Shown piece after piece: positions 42,554-52,896 of a stretch of DNA of 64,000 nucleotides (within the stretch, counting starts at the first letter, position 1; each line of letters starts with the position of its first letter). The stretch comes from Schistocephalus solidus (taxonomy: Eukaryota; Platyhelminthes; Cestoda; Diphyllobothriidea; Diphyllobothriidae). The stretch covers positions 1 through 64,000 of the forward strand of contig WEDG01005137.1 in NCBI GenBank assembly GCA_017591395.1. Reading direction: 5' to 3'. A program made the position numbers and the translations under genes. The notes under the pieces were generated by a model. It was not told where the DNA came from. It did no database searches and was given only the letters and a program-made list of their open reading frames with translations.

Positions 42554-44632
42554 TCAATAAAAGCCCGGATAATCTTTCTTCGGATACTTTTTACTGTAGA
42601 ATTTCTGGATATTCTCATCATCCTGTATGGCTTCACTCTTCTTCCGAAGTTCTTTCTTCCCCTCTTCATCCTCTTTAAGCTGGAGACAGACAGATTTCCT
42701 TCGCATCATTCCCAAGAATGTATCTTCAAAATCTTCCTGGTCTTTCCACTTGGGTGAAATGCTGACCCGCCTCCCACCAGTCCGCTGAAGAAGTTCCCTG
42801 TCCAGCTCTTCCTGTGATCGAGATAGTAGCATCCCATCTCCCAGACTCCATTCAGATTGCTGGACACCGTCAGACTTGGCAAACATGTCCGGGGAATATT
42901 CCCTGGCGCTCAGGTACTGACGAACTAATGGTTGTGCCAGATCTGCCAGGTAAAGAGACGACTTCTTCGGGCAAATTGTCGCGTAGTGCAGCTTTAAGGC
43001 AATTTTTTCATGTACTTTGACGATCTTCTCATCATGACTAACCGGATCTCTTTGGAGCAAGGGTCGAATAAAGCTGTCATCAATCCGTGTGATAAAGGAC
43101 CGCACGCGATTACGCCCCTTGGAACCCACAACGCTCTCCACACCAACAAGTGTATGGTCTAAGATCTGCTCCAGGGAGATCGCAAAGAGGCTGAGATTGC
43201 GACCCGGATACAGTTTAACATGTAGCAGACGTACGATAGGTTTCATCGTCGTTCCTAATAAACCCACTGTGAAAAGGATAACAAACAGTGTGCCTGTTAA
43301 GATAATCCGCTTCACCTCTGACCCCTGGGGGCCTAATTTCTGTTCTTCGACTAGTAAAGCCAGTGAGAGGCAGACTGCGCCCCGGAGACCGCCGTATACG
43401 AGGATGAACTGCTCCCGAAAGGAGATGCTCATGTCATTGATGCGAAAAAAGTTGATCAGCCAACTGAGCAGTAGGACAACGAGGGCTCGCACAATCACGC
43501 AGATGACAATCCCCCACAAACAAAAGCCACTGCTCCAACGCAAGTCCGAGATAAACAAACTGATTCCAATGAGAAAGAAGATGAGACTCTCACAGACTTC
43601 AGCTATTTGTTTCACAATCTGACGCAGAGCAACCCGAGAATCATTGGAGATGTTGTTGAATGCATAGGCGGCTTGAACAAGGCCACAGCCAACCATAGAA
43701 ATAAGACCAGACCAGCCGAGACAGTCTCCCAAAATGTAGGAGAGATAAGCTAGAAGTATGAGGAGCAAGGTAGAAAATTCCGACTTGAAGCGAGTTAGAA
43801 TACTTGACACGACGCCAAAAGCAATCCCTACACCTAGTCCACCAAGACTGATTGTGAAGAACGATGCGAACCCTTTGCCAACATCCTCACTGGAGACGGA
43901 AACGCTATTTATAAACTCCTTCATTATGCTGTAGAGGACAATGGTCACGGCGTCGTTGAGTAAGGACTCACCGAAAACCATGTGGTAGAGACCAAGATTG
44001 ACACCAGTCTCCTGAAAAATTTCCAGCACCGCAACCGGATCAACAGCGACAATCATAGAGGCAAAGAGGAAGTAACTGTTTATGGTGATTTCGGGCTTGC
44101 CGGGTTCCATTGCACCAGCCACATCGAGACCAAACATGCTTCCTCCAATGAAAAGAAAACAGAGGACTGTCCCCAGTACGGCATAAATAAGTATGCTTCC
44201 GAGGTAGTTAACAAATGTGCGATTGTAGAGCGCATAGGACGAATCGAGAACGGCTGGAGGAAGAAGAAATTTAAAGAAAACGGTCGGTGTAAGCTGCCAA
44301 ACGGTATTCTGAAAAGTATTCTTCCTGCCTGAAAATCTTATTGCTCCAAATATCACACCAATGACGATCAGAGTGAGAGACTGGGGAACATATTCTGGAA
44401 AGTGAGGTAATTTGGGATAGAAGGTTCTGAAGAGACAAATGGAGATGAGTAGGAGGAGCACATCGAAGTATAGTTCAAGACCATGGTAATGCCACTCCAA
44501 GAGGTTCACATGAGGAACGATGACGTGAGAATCGTTGATTGCATGGTCTACTCCACTAGTCCCACTTGCCACGACACTGAACCTGGAAGCAAACGGAAGA
44601 AAAATGAATAGAAAGCCGCGTATTAGCATCAT
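42554..44632 (-). CDS. SLC9A-like: SLC9-type sodium/hydrogen exchanger (NHE), intact and intronless
   Basis: An uninterrupted 692-codon frame from ATG at 44,632 (in-frame TAA eight codons upstream at 44,654-44,656) to TGA at 42,554. The product exchanges extracellular Na+ for intracellular H+ across a membrane. Residues 1-23 form a hydrophobic leader. Membrane segments follow from about 54 to 468. Hallmarks are FFKFLLPPAVLDSSY (119-133), VDPVAVL (197-203), FGESLLNDAVT (220-230, with the ion-site Asn-Asp at 226-227) and YGGLRGAVCLSLAL (413-426). The cytoplasmic tail (about 470-692) starts with a membrane-proximal helix region (LSLFAISLEQILDHTLVGVE, 480-499). It has basic Ser sites RRVS (621-624) and RRKS (644-647) that fit PKA/PKC consensus, then a Lys/Glu-rich end. 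The tail is shorter than in mammalian NHE1-3. It most resembles plasma-membrane NHE types; isoform assignment is uncertain. A second ATG follows the first directly. Confidence 0.97.
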   Translation of the reverse strand: MMLIRGFLFIFLPFASRFSVVASGTSGVDHAINDSHVIVPHVNLLEWHYHGLELYFDVLLLLISICLFRTFYPKLPHFPEYVPQSLTLIVIGVIFGAIRFSGRKNTFQNTVWQLTPTVFFKFLLPPAVLDSSYALYNRTFVNYLGSILIYAVLGTVLCFLFIGGSMFGLDVAGAMEPGKPEITINSYFLFASMIVAVDPVAVLEIFQETGVNLGLYHMVFGESLLNDAVTIVLYSIMKEFINSVSVSSEDVGKGFASFFTISLGGLGVGIAFGVVSSILTRFKSEFSTLLLILLAYLSYILGDCLGWSGLISMVGCGLVQAAYAFNNISNDSRVALRQIVKQIAEVCESLIFFLIGISLFISDLRWSSGFCLWGIVICVIVRALVVLLLSWLINFFRINDMSISFREQFILVYGGLRGAVCLSLALLVEEQKLGPQGSEVKRIILTGTLFVILFTVGLLGTTMKPIVRLLHVKLYPGRNLSLFAISLEQILDHTLVGVESVVGSKGRNRVRSFITRIDDSFIRPLLQRDPVSHDEKIVKVHEKIALKLHYATICPKKSSLYLADLAQPLVRQYLSAREYSPDMFAKSDGVQQSEWSLGDGMLLSRSQEELDRELLQRTGGRRVSISPKWKDQEDFEDTFLGMMRRKSVCLQLKEDEEGKKELRKKSEAIQDDENIQKFYSKKYPKKDYPGFY

Positions 44633-47600
44633 AAAGAACAGTGGATAGTCAGTTTAACCGTCCTATATAGCTCAGCCAGTGCAAACTGCAAATGATGTTG
44701 ATTGGTTTTCGCGCCGGCCACCCAATCGGTGTCCTGCACCTTGATTTTAGTAGTAATATGCACACAGTAGACAGCATAAATCAAGCAATGCTGGGTCAAT
44801 ACTTCGACGATAAACATAAAGCAACGATTTATCAAGACAAAGTTTAATTCGTTAATATAGTTGCAGTTTGACCGAACCAGGAGTTGACGTCCAATATACG
44901 GTCTGACATAGTCTAAGGCCGTGTACGAGCGGCATCCCCAGAGTATTATGAAATAAAATCCGCTTCTAGGTGAGACAGGCATTGTCTGAAAGAGCAGCTC
45001 GAGGCGAAAAGATAATAATGTTAAGCATAAATTGGTCGGTTAACATGCTTCATTTTCAAATAAGTAGTTTGAGGTCTAAATTTACTTTAAAACAGAACTA
45101 TTCTTTTCAGGTAAAATGGATTTAGGTTACCCACGTTGGAGTAGGACCGACAGACAGTTTTCAAAAGTTAATCATTCTAACTGAGATGGTATAAGCGTAT
45201 GTTAGCGCGAAGTTGATGATAAAACTTTGACGTACAATATTATGGCACGCATGTACATATCCAAAATCTAAACCTCTAGACCTCTGTAATGATGGGGCCC
45301 TCTGGGCCTTAAATATACAATTTATTTATTTATTTATTATTTCAAATTGTTCTTGCACAAGTTAGACATCTACTCATTTTGTTGGTTGATTGAAGGTTTG
45401 GAAGTCATATTTTCTGATTTTGCAATGGCCAACTCACGAAGGGCGCACAAGAATCAAAAAATAGTATTTCAGATATAGATTTCCGCTCCTTACGTAAAAG
45501 AGTTTAAGGTCAGCTGTAAATTCAATGAACCCGTGGTCCAAAAACGGTGTAGCTCTACTTTGGTACCACCCTTGAGTTTTGATGAGAAACTTGAATTAAT
45601 TGCTTAGTCTTGGTTTGCTCGAACAATTTAGATGTTAAAAATTTGAGTTACATTTAAAAGATTTTGTGCTACTTTTTATGACATCGGTTTAACTAAAAAA
45701 TAAGACTAATTAAACATTTAGGGCCAAGAACGGTTCTGCTGGCACGCTTATAGAAGTAATACGTGTGACTGATGGGTTTGTCTGCGCGAACCTGTTGACT
45801 GGAATTTTTCGAAAGAAGTTTTGATGTTCCTTTTCAGTCCTTCACGCCCGTTTGAAAATAAGAGTTTTTGCCAAAGTTTTCCATCTGAATTTAACGTAAA
45901 CCAAGAAAATAGACACCAAAACAATAACTAACGTAAATAAATTGGATCAAAAATAGATAGCGGTTGGAACTCTACAAAAAGGTGTACTGTATGAGCTCTG
46001 TTATCACACATACAAAGTAAGAGTTAGGAAAACCGTGAAAATGGTTCCTGACAATATGTGTTAATGAAATCTTTTACATAATTTTCATAAATTATTCATA
46101 AAGCATAGGTCCCAGTGTCAACGTCTAAATTGCAGCATTAGACTGCTACTGCGAGTATAATTTATGACAAGTGTTGATAAAGATAGGGTATTTAGACCCT
46201 GGGTTTAATAGTCATAGCTAACTATTATACCTTTTTAGAATGCCTGGTTTTGTTTATTATTTAATGACTACGGGAAGTAACCCTCTGTGTGTTAACAATT
46301 AAATTCGTATAACATGCAAAAAGTTATTTCAGTTTGTTATTGGTTGTCAAATACCTTTTATTTATTGAGCGTTGCTCTTGTCGTTTTTTTAATATAAAGA
46401 GCATTTTCATCGCTATACATAGGCCTAGGAGAATACATTTGGCAGAAATTCATTTATTTTGTATGAGGTCCTGCACACATTTCGCTGCTTTTCCACGATA
46501 AGGCCACACCCATAAAACATATATTACTACCATTCTCGTTTCGCACGATCTTAGGGTGAGTAGTGGCCAAGGGGGCTTAAATAGCCTACCGTTGCCCTTG
46601 TATTTGAGTATTTGCTTTCGATAACAGTGGTCAGTTGACTTAGATATGACGGATACAATTCGAGGATTGAGGAAGAGGTTGTCCGGATGATTTTTTCCGT
46701 TTTCTAATTATGCGCATAAGACAAGTAACTCTACTAACTAGTACTTTAGTATACGGTTCGAGTTCTACTGAAGCATACTTTAATATATTTTGATACTACC
46801 GAAAGGATAAAAGTGGCAAATTGTGCAAGTTCTTTAAAGTCATTACTGAACACGCTAGGCTAATGGATAAGCAAACTTTTAAGGACGATAATTAATATGT
46901 TCCATTACCTTGTCTTTACTACCTAACGTCATTGCTGATATTGAACTGACTTGAGTAATGGAAAATAATGAATACGCTATATTCTACAAGGAGGACAATA
47001 AAATATAAACGGTTTTAAGTCTAAAAACTATTAAACATTCTTCCTTGAATGATTGGATATTAATGAAATGTTTCCTGTGTGACCAACTTCGCATTATCAG
47101 TAAAAAGGTGCTGCGTTTTGTTTAAGGCTGCTAAGACTGTGAACGTACAAATGTTCCTTTGTTCATTCATGAACTTATGCTGAGCTTCAACAAACCAATC
47201 ACGCTATTCAATTAACTAAGCGTTGAACTGGGCAATTTTCCGTGTTATATTTGTATTAAACTCGTCTTACAATTAGCAATATACTGTTTCTTTAAATATT
47301 TGTCGGTCTTCTCAATTTCTCCATTTTTCCAAAAGATCAATTTATGGAGACATTCTAGTTTAGGCAAATGGACAATTTTATGCCACTTAGTTAAATAAAT
47401 AGGGTTTTAAGAATTTGATGATCTGCGTTCTTGAATTGGGTACAGGCCACTAGGGCTAGTACTTAAAAAGCCTCTAACTACAGGTTCACTGTCACGGTAC
47501 CAGAAAATTACACGAAAAATTACATGATTTCGAAACCTCATCAGTATTCTTATTTTTGGCCAACCTAGTGATTTGTAAACAATTTGTCGGTCTTTAGAAA

Positions 47601-48479
47601 ACTGCATCTTGCAAATTCATCGCGTTTTAATTTTTAATAAAACAGCTTTCAGTACCATTTTAAATCTGTTCTATGCGAAATATTTGATTAAAACGGATTA
47701 TGTACCTGAAAAGGCACCAGATGTGATTTTGAAGTCGCATGTTTTAAAGTAAGAATAAATAAGCGTTGTGCGTTCTCATCGGAGATTAATTAGACTCCAG
47801 AATATAAAATTCAGCTGAAACGAATTCAAGAGACTGAAAACATTTCCATTCTAGCCTTAAATTAAATGCACATGTGGATACATGCCGGGAGTTCTAAACT
47901 GAGATGGTATTTTTATTTCCTCCACTCACTCACTGACACTTCTTATTTAACGCGAGAACTTGACGATTGGGTTCCAATAAACCAGTTTACTTCATCATTT
48001 TTTCTGCTAAATGATGATATCTTCCAGAGGACAGTATTCGCCTGCTCTTGTGCGAAAAGCAAATGTTGTTCTAGTTACCGAATTATAAAATGCAGTAGGG
48101 ATGCGTTTTCATTTATCCTTGAAGCAGACTATTTTTAAAAGTTGTTTGTTGGAACTTTATGCTCATACAACCATTTCTGGTTAGAATGGTAGGGTGACTC
48201 CCCTTTATCTTAGTATCACGCCATCACTGAGGTAAATGTAGTAGCTGTTGCAAAAAGAACGTCGACACAGACGAAGGAGATTAAGATGGCCATTTATGGC
48301 TTATTATCCGTCATCAAACATTCATATCCAACGCTAGTTTAGCGGTTCTGTTCGCAGCCACGAAAGCTTATTAGCAATGAACACTCCACAACCGACAATA
48401 AATATAATTACTTATAATGAATGGGACAACGAGACCGGGGCAGGATTATATAGCGTCCGACTTGGTGGATCGGATCGTC
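44633..48479. other. AT-rich spacer upstream of the exchanger gene, no supported gene
   Basis: The 5' UTR/promoter of the exchanger presumably lies in the first few hundred bases. The open frame 44,629-44,982 (minus) overlaps the start codon and has no homology I can name. The remainder is AT-rich with short tandem TTTA units near 45,319-45,340 (TTTATTTATTTATTTATTAT-like) and nothing else. Confidence 0.5.
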
Positions 48480-48639
48480 GGATTAACCAAGCCTGAGCTG
48501 GGGAATTACAGGATATTGACAACGGATAGGAACAGGTAGAGATGCCTTGTATGACCGGAACCGCCCTGCCTACTTAACTAGGTGACACTACGATAAATTT
48601 CAGGAAGGGTGAATATACTCGTATCATAAGACTAGCATT

Positions 48640-48930
48640 AACCGTGACGTAAGACTAAACTCTCGTCTTAATCTTAGCCCTGGCACTACCATAAGCCTTA
48701 ACCCTACAGTTAACACGATAATAACCTTAACTCTTAGCCTACTCATGATCCCAACCCCAACTCTGACCTTAACCCCAAACTTTAACCTAACCCTAAACTT
48801 GAGCTTAACGCTCGCCTTAATCCTAAGGATAACTTCCTTGGAAATAAGTATAAGGCTGCATGTATTGTGGACGGTCACTTGTCCTGTATCCTGGTTAGGC
48901 AGCCATACAAGGCACCCTTACCTAGAAAGA
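48640..48930 (-). repeat. degenerate TTAGGG array plus dispersed block
   Basis: The plus strand shows mutated AACCCTAA-like units (CTTAACCCTACAGTTAAC, CCCCAACTCTGACCTTAAC, ACCTAACCCTAAACTTGAG). On the minus strand they are preceded by GGTAAGGGTGCCTTGTATGG CTGCCTAACCAGGAT (48,925-48,878 region), the same block as at 39,564. It ends about 20 bp before the PLE 3' end at 48,945. Confidence 0.82.
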
Positions 48931-48957
48931 AGAGGACTGAACACTCAACGGACTCAT

Positions 48958-49014
48958 GTCTTTATTCATCTGAGCTTTTGAACGCTTTCTAGAGTTCATC
49001 GTCAGAGATAAAAT
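48958..49014 (-). ncRNA. hammerhead ribozyme-like motif, PLE family B, 49-kb copy
   Basis: Minus strand: stem-I strand ATTTTATCT, core CUGACGA (49,005-48,999), stem II GAACUC/GCGUUC with one mismatch, then AAAA where GAAA is required (G12 mutated), AGCU, C17 at 48,972, and return strand AGAUGAAUAAAG. Base changes in stem I (CG to UG) keep the layout. The core mutation should inactivate it. Confidence 0.55.
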
Positions 49015-49053
49015 CAGCAAAAATGAGTAACATTTATAGGGAGTAGGAGCCAA

Positions 49054-49830
49054 TCAAACATCGGTAACGCTAATCTGGAGGTGGCTGCGCAGGGCTCTGT
49101 ATTCTGGCGCCAGATCAATATATCGACTAACTGCGTTCTCATCGGAGGAGCAGGCTTCAATCGATTCCCGGCTTGTCTTGTTTCTAACTTGGGCGATTAT
49201 ACTACTGGCTGCGAAGTTAAACTCGTGACCCATTTCGTATGTGTGAGCAGCCACTTGTGCTACGTGGTCGCCCCGTCTCACAGCCAGTTTATGCCCATGT
49301 GTACGCGATCCAATCATACGTCCAGTCTGTCCTGTGTAGTTACGGAAACAGTTTTAGCATGGGATGCGATAACCTTTACCCAACTGCTCATAAGATTTAA
49401 TCTGTCTTCGATTTTTTTGGCCCTGCTGGGCATGGTAGCTTTGTGCCGGTGTGTAATTCCGACACCTAATTCCACAGCAATGCGCTCGGTCGCTTCTGAC
49501 ACGTCCTTGGTGTATGGCAGTGCATGCCATATCATATGGTGTTGTTCTGGTTGGGTCCTTCGGGGCGAACACGTAGGCATCGGCTTATGAACGCCTTCGG
49601 ATAGCTTTTCCACATAAATTGGTCGTGGAGGTAACGGTACTCGCGTGCTTTTTCTGCCGGGTTGCTTCAATGAGTCTGGATGCGTTTGAACAGTGTTTTC
49701 ATACAGCCTCGCTTGTGGGTCACCAGATGATTACTGTGAAAATTGAGAACCTGCGTGGATGCTGCGCGCCTTCCTGAAGACCGTTTTTTATATTTTACCG
49801 TTGGAACTCCGCCTGACGAACATATCAAAG
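49054..49830 (-). pseudogene. PLE family B RT-end, linker and GIY-YIG region (minus copy)
   Basis: In order on the minus strand: VLNFHSNHLVTHKRGCMKTL FKRIQTH (end of the Penelope RT, with the SNHPxxHKRxCxxTLFxR signature), a linker with HKPMPTCSPRRTQPEQHHM and KDVSEATERIAVELGVGITH, a frameshifted GIY-YIG core (the CQNC...NYTGQTGR equivalent near 49,345-49,315 is broken by a frame change and a lost Cys), SRTHGHKLAVRRGD, then AAHTYEMGHEFNFAASSIIA and PEYRALRSHLQISVTDV. Several frame changes make it non-functional. It contains more of the RT end than the 22-kb copies do. Confidence 0.8.
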
Positions 49831-49914
49831 AAGGGCAGCTATGGCTCTTTGTCTTCTTGCCTCGTAAACTGTATATGTAAGGAGATCGAGATAAAGCGAT
49901 TATGGAAATTCTAC

Positions 49915-50185
49915 GACGTTCATAAGCCAATGCCTACGTGTTCACCCCCGGAGCACCAAACCAGAAACAGCACCTATGATATTATATGCACTGCCATACA
50001 TCAAGTACGTGTCAGAGGCGACTGGGCACAATGCTGTGAGACTAGGTATCGGAATTGCACACCGGTCCAAAGATACCAGGCACAGCAGCGTCATGAAAAT
50101 CAAGGATTGATTAAATCCTAATGAGCAGTCGGATGTAGTGTATCGCATCCCGTGCCTAAACTGTCCTTTGAACTACACAGGACTG
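49915..50185 (+). pseudogene. PLE family B linker and GIY-YIG start (plus copy)
   Basis: The plus strand reads DVHKPMPTCSPPEHQTRNST, then frameshifted matches to KDVSEATER...VGIAHQPK. It continues with the DNA equivalent of SNEQSDVVYRIPCLNC near 50,115-50,160 and NYTG near 50,170. It stops at the first stem of the GIY-YIG domain (about 50,185). Degenerate. Confidence 0.7.
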
Positions 50186-50640
50186 TAAATGACTGGACTG
50201 GACACATGCTTGGTTTTAACTAATCGTAGAAGGAGCAAAGTGTGTTTTCAGAAGAAAAATGCGGAAATAAAACCGAAAGTATTCAGAAACGTTTGCACCT
50301 CAGGCAACTTAATTATATTCTTTGAGAATCGTCATCGGAGCGAAATAATCGTATTTGGCATCACATCTGCTATGACATTAAATATTACTGTTTTCTCAAA
50401 AATGTTAATTGTGCAGTTGTCTAATATTTAACTACCTATGAAGTCAAGAGCCTTTAGAGAGGTTTTTTGGTTTAACCTACTGTACTTAAACAAATACTTA
50501 GATATTAAGGTGAGCTGAGACTACATGAGAAAAATCTTCAAAGAATGCACACAACAAGCTTCCAAAAGGTTGTTTAAACAGTTACAACGGTATAAAGGTT
50601 GGAAATCTCCAAGTGATACGCAAAGAAACTAGTCCCATTG
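50186..50640. other. short AT-rich spacer
   Basis: Nothing recognised. An open frame 50,189-50,431 has no family motif. Confidence 0.45.
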
Positions 50641-50644
50641 ATCA

Positions 50645-50745
50645 AAATTTGGCAAGGATGACTTTTATGGCCACCCAACCAGGACATTACAACAAGAACC
50701 GGCCGCAATATATGTGGCTTTACACCAAATTCCGGGACTTGGTCG
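50645..50745 (+). repeat. dispersed block next to PLE family A
   Basis: GGCAAGGATGACTTTTATGG CCACCCAACCAGGACA and the following GAACCGGCCGCAATATATGT match the block at 39,564-39,640 (there GAACCACCCGCAATGCAGGT). No telomere-like array follows here; it abuts the PLE inverted arm at 50,748. Confidence 0.7.
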
Positions 50746-50747
50746 GA

Positions 50748-50944
50748 TATTATGGAGTGCATCTTCGTTACATAGTCTGATCTGTTCATTATAACGATGC
50801 CTGTTCCTTTATCCGGTTTTGTTATCAGGATGTTTTGGTTCGCTTGAAGCTGTTTCAAGACATCTTGATAACAAGACCGGATAAAGGAACAGGCATCGTT
50901 ATAATGAACAGATCAGACTATGTAACGAAGATGCACTCCATACT
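50748..50944. repeat. near-perfect ~95-bp inverted repeat at the 5' end of PLE family A
   Basis: 50,748-50,845 and 50,847-50,944 are reverse complements with only a handful of mismatches. Both arms encode ILITxPDKGTGIVIMNRSDY, one on each strand. The centre is at about 50,846. The outer left arm encodes nothing further, so it is a short inverted copy of the element's own 5' coding region. Confidence 0.9.
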
Positions 50945-52750
50945 ATCCGAACACAATAAATTCCGAGAAGTGCATAAAGCAAAGGATTGTACTGATGAAT
51001 TAGAGGCACAATCGTCTGACTGCTTAAAAAGACTCCATGCAGGGGGTTTACTAAGCGACCGTGACCTCGAACGCCTCAGACCAGTAGGTACACACATCCC
51101 TCGACTCAATAGTCTACCGAAGATCCACAAAGAAGGCTTGCCATTTCATCCGAGTTTAGACATGCGAAACTCTCTTTATCATTCCATAGCAAAGTGGTTA
51201 GCAGAGAAACTAAAGCCTGTACAACGTCAGCTAGCGCCACGTAGCTACCGAGATACCTTAAAATTTATTGAAGATGTCAAAGACCTTAACTTAAACGGCA
51301 TGAAGATGCTATCTTTGGATGTCTCATCACCTTTAAAAACGTCCCTGTCACTGAGACAGTTGATTAACTCTGTAAATTCCTATTAACCAGTGAGCAAGAA
51401 ACAGGAATACCGACAAATGCACTGAAAGAATTATTACTAAGATGCACTTTAAATGTGCAGTTCCTTTTTGATAACCAACTATACAGACAAATAGACGGCG
51501 TTGCTATACGTTCGCCACTTGGACCTCTCCTAGCCGATGTCTTTATGGGCAAGCTAGAGAAATTTCAGCTAAGCGGACAGATCAATAAGCTAAGACACTA
51601 CGGCCGATACGTCGACGAAATATTTGCAATTGTCACAGAAGTAACAAATGTAGACGAGCTCTTAAGCACTGTAAACCAAGCACATCTGTCGATCAAATTC
51701 ACGGTAGAGATGGAAAGAGCAGATTCACTCCCTTTGTTAGACGTCCTTCTAAGCAGAACATCTGACGACAGCATCCGAGGGAGCGTTTATCGGAAGAAAA
51801 CCTGGTCTGGGCAATATATGAACTTTAGCAGTTTCGTACCTCTCCAACCGAAACGCAATCTAGTCCGTTGCTTAGCGCAAAGGGCCAGCAAAATTTGCAT
51901 GGCAGATAGCATCGAGGAGGAGCTTGGGAAGATCCAGTACCTTCTTCGAGAGAACGGATACTCAGATCGGTTTATTACAAAGCATCTTGTCGCAAGATCA
52001 GTGAAACCTGTCAAGGTTACTGTGGAAAAGAAACCTCTATTCCTCAAAGTGCCCTTTCAAGGGGATGTGGCTAGTAAACTCCTGAAAAGACGCCTTAACC
52101 AAGCCGTTATACAAACGTTCCCAGCAGCGAGACTTCAGATAGTGTTCTCAACCAACCCTCGTTTACGAGGCGAAGGCAAGTATAGGTTGCCGGCTCAGAC
52201 CATCTCCATGTGCATTTACTCATTAACTTGCTCCTGTAGAGTAGGCTATATTGGTCGCACGAGTCGGCGCTTATCCAAAAGAATAAAAGAACACACCCCA
52301 GCATGGCTGAGCAAAGGGGAAGTCAAGAGCATAAAAAGCGCCATCCTTGGACATCTTGTTGACACCGGGCGTAGTGTGGACCCCAGCGAAGCTTTCCGTG
52401 TAATTTATAAGGTCCCACCAAACTACCCCAAGCCACTGGGTCAACGTCTACTAGCAGCAGCAGAAGCGACTGCCATTAGCTTGAAGATGCCGGTCTTGTA
52501 CGCACGAAAGAACCTCGTACAAGCTTTCACGCTTAACTTGGCAAACGGCCGCTTAACTGCATGCATCCCCCACGCTATCTCTGTCCTCCCCCTTCTCCTA
52601 GAATCGCTCTACCAAACACTTACAGCCGCCTATCGCACTGTCTCTTATCATCCTCCCACTATGCACATTTCTCAGATAACCCACACAAACGGACGAACAT
52701 TATCGATTTCATGTTTTAAATTTCTACTGCGTTCCAACGTTTCCCGCTAA
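50853..52750 (+). pseudogene. reverse transcriptase/GIY-YIG endonuclease of PLE family A
   Basis: The frame 50,853-51,386 reads PDKGTGIVIMNRSDYVTKMH, SLPKIHKEGLPFHPSLDMRN (PLE RT motifs 1-2) and KMLSLDVSS (motif A, catalytic Asp). A one-base loss near 51,335 shifts the frame. The frame 51,387-52,750 reads the motif B' equivalent DGVAIRSPLGPLLADVFM, GRYVDEIFAIV (motif C; YVDD is YVDE), SLPLLDVLLSRTSDDSIRGS and VYRKKTWSGQYMNFSSFVPL. A connection region follows, then the nuclease: MCIYSLTCSCRVGYIGRTSR and LSKRIKEHTPAWL (GIY-YIG with Cys knuckle). PLE enzymes nick DNA with the GIY-YIG domain and prime RT from it. The frameshift and the DD-to-DE change suggest loss of activity. Confidence 0.92.
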
Positions 52751-52802
52751 CTGTACTGGCCTGAAGAGAACTTATCGAAAGCAGCGCGTATGCTCGCCAA
52801 GT
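52750..52802 (+). ncRNA. hammerhead ribozyme-like motif, PLE family A
   Basis: It begins on the last base of the stop codon. Stem I is ACU/AGU and UGGC (52,757-52,760) with GCCA (52,796-52,799), with a 4-nt bulge GUAC. Core CUGAAGA is at 52,761-52,767. Stem II is GA/UC with loop ACUUA. GAAA is at 52,777-52,780. Stem III AGCA/UGCU (including the A15.1-U16.1 pair) has a 7-nt loop. C17 is at 52,795, so cleavage would fall between 52,795 and 52,796. Every conserved core base is present. Weak point: stem II has only two base pairs. Open ends in stem I make it type I, the type known from PLEs. Confidence 0.65.
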
Positions 52803-52896
52803 CGTCTTTGAATCTTTTAATGGGAATCTTTGCAGCTCAATTATAGCTAGTTGTATTATGAATACCTTTTGTTTTCAGACGTCGCCCTTGCAGCTT

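Larger units (their letters stand above)
48945..50185. mobile_element. Penelope-like element (family B), second head-to-head pair
   Basis: The minus copy runs from about 49,830 to 48,945: RT C-terminal region, linker, GIY-YIG region and 3' end. A shorter plus copy (about 49,915-50,185) contains the same linker and the start of the nuclease region. They diverge from a centre near 49,840-49,910. The arrangement repeats that at 22,330-23,640 with the same family. Confidence 0.8.
50748..52880 (+). mobile_element. Penelope-like element (family A), nearly complete
   Basis: Plus-strand element with RT and GIY-YIG in one frame interrupted once, a short inverted 5' duplication and a 3' region that folds as a hammerhead. 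It lies between a dispersed block (50,645) and the 3' end of a CR1-like LINE in the opposite orientation (52,885). The extreme N-terminus of the protein is missing, so it is slightly 5' truncated. Confidence 0.9.

Noticed and set aside
44629..44982. 117-codon minus-strand frame overlapping the exchanger start
   Set aside because: Different frame from the exchanger and no homology; more likely 5' UTR.
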